A DNA stretch of 64,000 nucleotides from Dichetophora obliterata. Its lineage: Eukaryota > Arthropoda > Insecta > Diptera > Sciomyzidae. Made by a program: the position numbers and the translations under genes. The stretch spans positions 13,405,467 through 13,469,466 of the forward strand of contig OY986436.1 in NCBI GenBank assembly GCA_963920525.1, read 5' to 3'. The notes under the pieces were generated by a model. The model was given only the letters and a program-made list of their open reading frames with translations. It made no database searches and had not been told where the DNA came from. This document shows, one piece after another, positions 56,617 to 64,000 of the stretch. Positions within the stretch are counted from its first letter, which is position 1; every line of letters starts with the position of its first letter.

Positions 56617-57286
56617 TAAATAAGAATTTTGTGATATTTTGTACAGCTTGTTTAAGGAAGTTTTGTTTTTTTTTTTTAATTTTTAAGTTCACATTTCGGC
56701 ATTTCTAAGGAAGTATCACGTCATATTTTTTACAGCTAGTTAAAAAAGATTTTTATTTTGTATTATTAAAATCACATTTCAGCATTTCTTAGGAAGTATC
56801 ATGTGTTAACACATTGAAATAATGTCAGAAAAGCTATTGTTTTATTTTGTACAGATAGTTTTAGAAAGGCTTTTATTTTAACATCATTTTTAAATTTATT
56901 CTTGGCAGTGTCATTGAATTTTTTGTTGGAATATTTTAGATTTTTTTTTTTTTGTAGAAGGAATTCCGAGATCATCAACATTTTGGGTTTTTAATAACCC
57001 TAGAGTTTAAAAATGCAGTTTTCGATACAAATTTTTCAAAATGTTTCACAAAATTACAGAACCTGATATAGATTGAACAAAGCATGCTTGGATAAATTTT
57101 AAATGACAGTTTTGACTGATAGTGTGGCATGTTTGGGAAAAAGACGATATATTAATACTGTCAAACTGCCATTTTTGAAATTCATCCGTTTCAAAATTAC
57201 CCCTTTTTAAAGCTATCCTTTACAAAATTCCCCTTTACGAAATTGTCCCTTTATCTATAAAGTGGAATATTATTGCACCAAAAAAC

Positions 57287-58388
57287 TTGGGTTACCACAC
57301 CCTGTATTTTGTTGAAGATAATGGTTGTATTTACATGGGGCAAAGAGTAATTGTACCGAAAAAACTGCATGAACGGGTTCTCGAAAACTTACATGACACG
57401 CATATTGGTATTGTGCGAACAAAAATGTTAGCCAGAAGTTTTTTTTGGTGGCCTGGGATGGATAGAGATATCCAAGACTTCATTTCAACATGTGAAGCTT
57501 GTGAATATTCTCATAAAAAGCCCATATCGAACTATCACCACCCATGGCCTAATGTATACGTATAGTCAATGGATTGACGTAAAAATAATGTCCAGTACTA
57601 ACATTAGTTCACTTCTAAATGAACTGCGAAATATATTCGCATATTTTGGACTTCCTAGCACAATAGTTTCAGATAACGGCCCACCATTTAGTTCTGCTGA
57701 GTTTAAAGATTTTTGTAATTCCAACTCTATTAGTTGTCTGAATAGTCCACCTTATCATCCTAAATCAAATGGTGCAGCTGAGAGAGGTGTGCAAACTGTG
57801 AAGACGGGGTTAAAAAAGATGCTAATGGATTCCAGAAACAAAACTTTGCCGATAAATCTTTTGCTTCAGAGATTTTTATTAAAATATAGGTCAACACCAA
57901 GTTTAGTTAAGTCATTAGCTCCAAATGATTTGTTATTTAAATATAGGCCTAGAACACTTTTAGATAATATAAATCCTACAGTTCGAGACAGCCCTAATTT
58001 TGAAAGGAAAAAAGATGATAGTTGTTATAAAGAAGAAAATCACGTTAAAACATTTTTTAAAAGGGGGGATAGGATATTATATAAACTGAAAACTCAGTTT
58101 TCATATAAATGGGTACATGGAATTATTGAAGGTAAATTAGGAAATGTTATGTACCTAATAAAAGTAAATGATAATTTTAGAAATGTCCATATATCACAAC
58201 TAAGGAAAGCTAAAATTAATTGCCAATTAGGTTTCAATGCGCCAACAGATGTTATTATTAATATCAAACCTAATTTAAAAAAGAATACAACTAAGCGTAG
58301 ACGGTATGAATCCGATTTAGATGGTCAAATTCCTAGGCGTTCAGAACATTTAAGACGGAAATTAAATAATGAAAAAAACCTAGTCTAA
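57287..58388 (+). pseudogene. Ty3/gypsy integrase with internal deletion
   Basis: Integrase would insert the cDNA copy into the host genome. The zinc-binding part is readable: RVIVPKKLHERVLENLHDTH, ARSFFWWPGMDRDIQDFIST and CEACEY. At 57545-57565 the frame jumps from HHPWPNVY to YSQWIDVKIMSS, so about 40 residues, including the first catalytic Asp of the D,D-35-E triad, are lost along with the frame. The other two remain: IVSDNGPPFSSAEF (Asp) and HPKSNGAAERGVQTVK (Glu). A C-terminal chromatin/DNA-binding-like part follows (RGDRILYKLKTQ, YKWVHGIIEGKLGNVMYLIK), ending at 58388. It is inactive. Confidence 0.9.
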
Positions 58389-58422
58389 TATAGAGTTGTT
58401 AAATATTAATTGTTTTAATATA

Positions 58423-59355
58423 CAGGGTTGCCAATATTCGAAGCGCCCATTTTATTTTTAAATAAATCAAAGAAACCACAATTTTTTGTCTGTTCGTCAT
58501 GAATATCATTTAATTGGGTTCAAGTAGATTTGCTTACATTATTTCTTGAATATGATATCTCGTAAATGGTCGCCATTGGCCTCTACGACATATTGTGCCC
58601 GTTTTGCAGCATTTTCCATGGTTTTCTTCAACATTTCGATGGGAATGGCTGTTATTTCTTGACGGATGTTGGTTTTCAGCTCTTGTAGGGTCTTTGGCTT
58701 GTTGACGTAAACCTTTGATTTCAAATAACCCCACAAAAAGAAGTCTGGAGGCGTTAAATCTGGTGATCTTGGCGGCCAATCGAAATCACCATTTTTTGAC
58801 ATCAAACGGCCAGGGAACAATTGCTTCAAAAAATCGATTGTAGTGCGGCTTGTGTGTGGTGGCGCACCGTCTTGTTGAAACCAGTAGTGCCTGATACGCT
58901 TTCGACGAACGATTGGCATGAAAAAATTGATTATCATATCGCGATAACGCTCCTGATTGACAGTAACTCTGTGGCCATTATCATCTTCGAAAAAGAACGG
59001 CCCAATGAGTATTTTAGCACAAACGCCGCACCAAACAGTGACATTTGCATCGTGAAGAGGTACCTCTTGAATCTCTTGTGGATTTTCAGTGGCATAAATA
59101 CGGCAATTTTGTTTGTTTACCGTCCCGTTCAACTGAAAATGAGCTTCATCGCTCATTGAGTTGAGTTTTCACTATTGACTTGTTTTGTTGAATGTAAATT
59201 TCAACAATTTTAGAGTGATTGCGTGGCGTGTACTGTTCCATTGTAAACATTTGCTTGGAATGACGCTTCAAACGCGGTATGTCATTAGTCGATTTGGCAT
59301 CACTGCGGAAAGTTACAGTGTTGCCAGATGGGCGCTTCGAATATTGACAACCCTG
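58423..59355 (-). mobile_element. DD41D mariner ('rosa'-type), internally deleted, with TA duplication
   Basis: 28-bp terminal repeats, identical but for one base, begin CAGGGTTG[C/T]CAATATTCGA and end at ...GCGCCCAT. They are flanked by TA (58421-58422 and 59356-59357). Length 933 bp, shorter than the ~1.3 kb of full copies. It sits 34 bp after the integrase stop of the LTR element, so it is younger than that element. The well-kept ends suggest a recent move driven by another copy. Confidence 0.93.
58539..59241 (-). pseudogene. DD41D transposase with DNA-binding region deleted
   Basis: The N-terminus starts at 59241 (MEQYTPRNHSKIVEIYIQQN, KSIVKTQLN) but then runs, out of frame, straight into SDEAHFQLNGTVNKQNCRIY. 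About 100 or more residues holding most of the helix-turn-helix region are missing. From 59156 the catalytic part is open for 205 codons: SDEAHF (first Asp), VTVWCGV, HYWFQQDGAPPHTS (second Asp), WPPRSPDLTPPDFFLWGYLK (third Asp), VYVNKPKTLQEL, ending at 58539. 41 residues separate the last two Asp. The triad is complete, but the protein cannot bind its ends normally. Confidence 0.92.
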
Positions 59356-59435
59356 TATTTAAATATTTCATTTGTTATATGTTATAAAGTCAGTTATATG
59401 TAAAACTATGTAGTTCTATTCTAAGTTGGGAGAAG

Positions 59436-59617
59436 TGATATGTATGCAGTTAAATTATATTGATATCTCTAATTGTAATTATGTTAAGTTATGCTCTTTC
59501 GTTAGGTACTGTTATTATTACTCTCAGGCGATAATGTATTCTTCCTAGTTGTAAGTTCTGTTTTAATAAATCAGTCTTAAGCCAACTACCACGGTGTTTC
59601 ATTGCCTACTTGATACA
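59436..59617 (+). repeat. Candidate 3' LTR of the Ty3/gypsy element
   Basis: Starts TGATATGTATGCAG right after the purine tract and ends ...CTTGATACA, giving TG...CA. It contains AATAAA at 59563 (poly-A signal) and 'accacggtgtttcattg', of the type found at gypsy LTR 3' ends. With no 5' LTR to compare, the boundaries are uncertain; the 182 bp length is short. Confidence 0.5.
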
Positions 59618-59868
59618 TAATAGGAAACGGAGTGAACGCCGATATAGAAACGATAAAGAAATAAAGCCAAGCTGACTTTTATCTCGCTTGCTCACACAAT
59701 TTGCCTGCGCCTTTCTGACTGGCTGTCTGAATCGGCGTTCACTCTGTCCGTTTATGTTTTGTTTAAACAAAGTTTTGATTCGAAAACAACGGCTGTTTTG
59801 GCTTATGGGGTCAATTTATACTCAGTAAAACTTATCTAAGAAATTGTTCCCAAGTAATTGTAAAGTGG

Positions 59869-60005
59869 TGGCCGTAGCCTTCTGATTAGAGTGCGCGAAC
59901 TGTAAGCTAAGGAACCGCGGTAGCCCGGATTCAATTTCCAGCACCGTCAGAATGTTTTTTCTGTTGAATTAATAATCCTCTCTGCACGCAATGTTAAACC
60001 TCAGA
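59869..60005 (+). repeat. tRNA-derived SINE-like fragment
   Basis: 'ggtggccgtagccttctgat' resembles a tRNA A-box region and 'gcccggattcaatttcc' a degraded B box. The middle 'gtaagctaaggaaccgcggtagc' matches the fragment at 25805-25915. Tail 'ttctgttgaattaataa'. Degraded; a SINE head is the best guess. Confidence 0.5.
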
Positions 60006-60018
60006 GAGTAGAAATTAT

Positions 60019-60967
60019 CAGGTATGCCAACTGGTGGGGAATTCCCCGATTTGCGGGGAAGATCATTTCGATCGGGGAATCGGGAAATGGGCTCAAATAT
60101 GCGGAGAATTTAATAATTCATCTAATTTTTAATGATTTTTGCGGAGAATTTCATATTTTATATAATATTTGCGGGGAATTTGATTTATTATATTAAATTT
60201 TTGATAGAAAACATACATTACAAAAATTTATTTACAAAAGCAAAAAAAAAAAATCCTTGGTGACAAATTAATTTATTGATAATGCATTTTTATTTAATTT
60301 TAATACATTTTTGCTCATAACCTTGGAAAGTATTGCACAATTGATTGAAAATTGATCGATACAAAATCGGGCCATCGACATATTTTAGCTCCAAAATTGG
60401 AAGTCGCGACTTGAAAACACATTTTCATTTTTGATAGTTAATTTTTTTTTAATTTATAGTGAAGCAATTCTACTTTAAACGTACAGGAAAAATAAAAATT
60501 ACAGAATGACTATTTCCTATTTGGGTGAAATCCCCCAACCCCAAACCACCAAAAATTTCCCAAAATTATTTTTAAATTACCGACCATTTTATTACCTTTC
60601 CAACGATTTTCGACGTTTTTACCGATTTTTGTACACCCTGTAACTCCGTTAAAAATGACGCCAAACTTTTCTCCTCCAAATTAGGTTTTTTATTTCAGTC
60701 ATACTCCATGCAAAATTTGACCCAAATCGGATAAGGTTATTCTGTAAGGCCGGTACGTTTACAATGGAATTGCTGAGCGTTATTTTTTTCAAAATTTATT
60801 GTTTTTATAATATTTATAAAATTCTTACATTATTTATTGTTATGTTCAATTAAAAAAATCTAAATGTAGAATATTCGCTAATATATTTTTTGAGGGGAAT
60901 TTGATGAAAAATCGGGAAATTTTCAGAACCACTGCGGGGAAAACCAACAAATGAGCTGGCAATCTTG
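60019..60967. mobile_element. hAT-like non-autonomous element with decayed ends
   Basis: Left CAGGTATGCCAACTGGTGGG and right (inward) CAAGATTGCCAGCTCATTTG share the pattern CA.G...TGCCA.CT, like the CAGTGTTGCCAG ends of the 17620 MITE. Both elements carry G-rich 'ggggaattcccc' text next to the end. No 8-bp duplication could be read, so it is older. Confidence 0.55.
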
Positions 60968-60996
60968 TTCACGAGTAAAACATATTGAGAACATTA

Positions 60997-61392
60997 GAGG
61001 CTGTTCAGACTTGACATAAGTTGGCTATTAGGTGTTCACACACAAATTATTGCCTCACTTTGAGGCTGCATCATTTTGGCGTTTAGTGTTTTTTTATCGT
61101 TTGTTTTCTTTTGAATTATTAAATGCTCAAGTTTTCACTATTTGAAGAATATTAATTTGCGAACAACAATGAATAAACAAAATTAATTCGCGCCAGAACG
61201 AACTAAAAAGAGCAAAAATCTCAACATAACAAAGTTCACTCTTACGTACGTCAAAATGAGTCGCAAAATTTTTAAAATTTTTAAAATTCTTGCCTCACGT
61301 AACATGTCACCTTCCTGCTTTTTCCTTTGCCTGTAGACGTCAAAAAGTGAGACGAGTGATTCGCCTCATTTGAGGCAAGTCTGAACAGCCTC
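60997..61392. mobile_element. MITE with TTA duplication (PIF/Harbinger-like)
   Basis: Ends GAGGCTGTTCAGACTTG and CAAGTCTGAACAGCCTC are perfect inverted copies, flanked by TTA (60994-60996 and 61393-61395). 'tgcctca..tgaggc' words repeat near both ends. No coding; 396 bp. Confidence 0.75.
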
Positions 61393-61399
61393 TTAAACG

Positions 61400-63395
61400 T
61401 TCGAAGGCGACATAAAAATCGTAGCTCTAGTTCTCGATCATTTGTGTTGATCAAAAATTTAATAACACTCAACACAATTGATCAATAGAAGCTTGGTCAA
61501 AATCTTTTTAGGGCTGAAATGGCCAATTTATTTTATTTTAATTTTAATTGTAAATTAGTTATTTATTTGTGATCTATTATTTAAGTTATTACATGAATTT
61601 AATTGTGAGCTTTAACTGCATTTACATATAGAAATTAAAACGTGGTTAAGGCCCTCGACGAGATTAACTCCTAAATCTTGTTGAATTTTATTAGATTAGA
61701 TATAGAAAAAATAACCTCATTCTGAAGTAGTTTAATAATTAATTTCAGAGCTTATCTTCTAAAAAAAGTTTGCAACTCTGTAAATATTGGGAATTTCTTC
61801 AAAATTTCAACACTGCAAGTGGGAATAAAGAATATTGAATTATTAAAGGTCAATAAGGACTGAGTTATGGTGGCGGTCATATGATCCCCGGTCACATGTT
61901 TTCGTGCTTAAACACAAATGTTGTGAATAATTTCATAACGCAACCTGCTATGATACCATGATTTGGTCAACATTTATTTTCTTGCTCACTCTCTCAAAGT
62001 TTCAATTTACATTGAATCAACCACAATTCCTGACGTTCCCTTGACCGCCTTCATAGCCCTAACCTAAAACAAAACAAAACGAAGTAACGAACTGTCAAAA
62101 TTAATCTCTTTCACACTAGTGTAAACAGTATAGAATACAAAAGGGGATTTTTTTTTGTTTGTTTTAATCTCGTATGAAAACTTAGTATTAGATCAAGTAA
62201 GATTTTTTATTGACTCTATTAGAGTGATTGACCATAAACAGAGTTGTTGTTGTTGTGGCCTTCTTAAAAATCTTACTTGATCTAAAGCTCACAATCAAAT
62301 TCATGTAATAATTAAATTGTAAATGCTACACCTAAAGACATGATGCCGCTAAGCCCAATCAAATAAAGTTTCTCTAACGAGATTGCATCAAAATGTACTT
62401 GATATTTTTAAAATTACAGTGTTATTAAAAACTTTTATAGTGAAAAGTTTATGAATTAAATAAATTTCAAATGCATTTATCAAATACGTCGCTGATGATA
62501 TTGAAGTTGTTGCTTAACACTACTTCAGAAATAATTGCAAAGATAAAAATGTACAATATTGCCGCCCTCATCTGCACATAATATTTCATTTTCATTGCAT
62601 ACAGTAGTCTCATTTACACTTTGATGTGGCAGCACTTGATGCATGGGTGGAATTTTTTCTTACACTTGCTTTGTTTTGGTATGCGAACAAAAATCTTTTA
62701 TTGCTAGAATGCAGTCAAATGTAACGCTCAAGTGTTGCCGTATAGAGCAATGATAATGTCGGTTCATAGATTGATGAAGTGCGTTAAGTAAGTAGTGTTG
62801 TATGATGTTGTTGATTTGCTGCTGGTAGTTTTTGTTAAGGGTATAAATAATCATGAAAACCACATTTGAAGTATAGATCGATAGAAAGGTGGAGGGGGAG
62901 GGGAGAACTTCTCCTAGCATCCTTTTTAAGCAGTGAGTTTTTAATTGAAATTTATTATTTAGCAAGGTATTATTGAAACTTATAACTGGCTTAGAGTAGC
63001 AGTAAATAACAGTTGATGTAAAGTACTCAATAGTATCTAATATCAATAAAAATTTACTAAGTAAAATTATCTTGAATTTATTATATATGAGTTTTATGTT
63101 AACATTTTTTTAACACTGGCTTTAAAGAATTTTTAACGTTGTTCATCATCAGGGTAGGCCGATTTGTTGAAATTATGTTTGTACAAAAGGATTCTACATA
63201 CTTTTATTTTTGAAAATGAAATAAAATGTAATGAGGGGGTCATTTAGACTTTTTTGTAGTTTTCTAACATTTTTGTACTGGTTTTATTAGAAATCTAATG
63301 AGAAAAAAATAATTTCTCGGCTTATAGAACCCTACTTCGTACCGTAACGGTTTTGATTTTTTTCAAAAAAACAACAAATAATCGTTATTTTTTGA
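61400..63395. other. Non-coding stretch with weak inverted repeats
   Basis: 'attacatgaatttaattgtgagcttt' (61590) recurs inverted at about 62287-62312, and 'agatcaagtaagatttttta' (62190) pairs with 'aaaaatcttacttgatct' (62264). These could be ends of nested MITEs. No gene was supported. Confidence 0.4.
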
Positions 63396-63399
63396 CCGA

Positions 63400-63765
63400 T
63401 TTTATTTCGATAAAAAAAAAAAATTTTACTTATATTTTTTTAATCAAAAAAAAAAAAATAAAATTTTACTTTTATTTTTTTAATCAAAAATAAAAGAAAA
63501 AAAATTTGACTTTTATTTTTTGAGCAAAAATAAAAGTGAAATTTTATTTTTTGATCAAAAATAAAAGTGAAATTTTATATATTTTTTGATCGAAATAAGA
63601 TCGGTTGACTTTTATTTCTTCGATCAAAAATAAAAGTTAAAATCGGACTTTTATTTTTCGTCAAAAATAACAGCAAAATTGGACTTTTATGTTTTCGATC
63701 AAAAATAAAAGTTAAAATTTGATTTTTGTTTTTCCGATCAAAAATAAAGATTTAAAATTTTACAA
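63400..63765. repeat. Tandem array of ~42-bp hairpin-forming units
   Basis: The unit 'gacttttatttttcgatcaaaaataaaagttaaaatcg' and variants recur about eight times; each contains the self-complementary core TTTTATTTTT.GATCAAAAATAAAA. Units lose regularity toward the left end. No coding. Confidence 0.7.
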
Positions 63766-64000
63766 TGCTATTTCTCATTAACTATAATAATAGTTTACAT
63801 TTTTAAAACAATTAATAGATCTGATTTTTTATTCGTTTACACCTATATTGGTAACATTTTTGAACATAAAAAAAATCATTGTTATCAATCTTCATATCGT
63901 TGCATTGCATCGCTTAGTGGCTTATCATTGCACATTTTGTTTTCATTTATTTCGAAAACGACTGGAACAGCGACTGCAAGCAGATGATATAGGAATTAAA
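63766..64000. other. Non-coding end of the window
   Basis: AT-rich; nothing recognised. Confidence 0.3.

Larger units (their letters stand above)
55330..56935. repeat. Diverged tandem repeats ('ttttgtacagctagtttaag' family)
   Basis: The words 'gatattttgtacagc.agttta.gaaag.ttt', 'ttttaatatcacattt' and 'gtatttctaagaaagtatcat' recur in this order with a spacing of about 100-130 bp, at about 55340, 55425, 55475, 55565, and again at 56630, 56715 and 56845. The array is split by the MITE at 55717-56616. Confidence 0.6.
57250..59617 (+). mobile_element. Ty3/gypsy-type LTR retrotransposon, 3' part
   Basis: Integrase sequence (57287-58388), a DD41D mariner (58423-59355), a purine-rich AGTTGGGAGAAG (59424-59435) acting as the likely plus-strand primer, then a short LTR candidate. 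Everything 5' of integrase (gag, protease, reverse transcriptase) is missing. No envelope-like frame is seen. Confidence 0.78.

Noticed and set aside
1..64000. CRISPR array, bacterial operon or prophage
   Set aside because: Repeats here are transposon ends, satellites and palindromes; there are no spacer-repeat arrays, no ribosome-binding sites and no operon layout.

Overview
The window looks like a dipteran insect genome, most likely a true fruit fly (Tephritidae) or a relative. It is very AT-rich, carries almost no host coding sequence, and is packed with insect-type mobile elements. The closest taxonomic hint is a pair of DD41D ('rosa'-type) mariner elements, a lineage first described from Ceratitis rosa and other tephritids; this is suggestive, not decisive. 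No bacterial, organellar or viral genome features are visible.

Host gene: only one convincing host coding segment is seen, an ATG-initiated 90-codon exon at 436-705 (low-complexity Gln, Gly/Ser) that ends exactly at a GT splice donor. No other host exon was found, so positions 706 to 64000 may be one very long 5' intron (more than 63 kb) that has collected transposons. This is inference.

Layout: 0.7-4 kb, AT-rich sequence with a diverged ~118 bp tandem array split by an inverted-repeat element. 4.3-7.5 kb, a hAT-type MITE (8-bp TSD) and a Helitron (TC...CTAG). 8.7 kb, a tRNA-derived SINE, with a second copy at 25.1 kb. 9.6-14.2 kb, a minus-strand CR1/Jockey-type LINE holding a full-length mariner (DD34D, TA TSD). 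15.7-19.1 kb, a decayed cut-and-paste transposon whose transposase is interrupted by two hAT-type MITEs with clean 8-bp TSDs. 19.9-23.7 kb, a giant near-perfect palindrome (arms ~1.8 kb) flanked by a 7-bp direct repeat. 24-31.9 kb, MITEs, a second Helitron, and a mellifera-type mariner carrying a MITE that itself carries a second MITE. 33.4-39.4 kb, a minus-strand RTE-type LINE containing two other LINEs. 41.7-47.5 kb, three LOA/R1-group LINE fragments with RNase H, one of which carries a DD41D mariner. 47.5-50.6 kb, a CR1-like LINE containing a hAT element with an internal palindrome built of smaller palindromes and a third Helitron. 55.3-61.4 kb, diverged tandem repeats, PIF/Harbinger-like MITEs, and a Ty3/gypsy integrase-LTR fragment that received a DD41D mariner. 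63.4-63.8 kb, a tandem array of small hairpins.

The genes do not work together in a pathway. The biology here is the layered history of insertions: several target-site duplications are readable and give the relative order. Every transposase and reverse transcriptase seen is broken by stops, frameshifts, deletions or further insertions. Identities rest on motif recognition by eye; no database search was possible.
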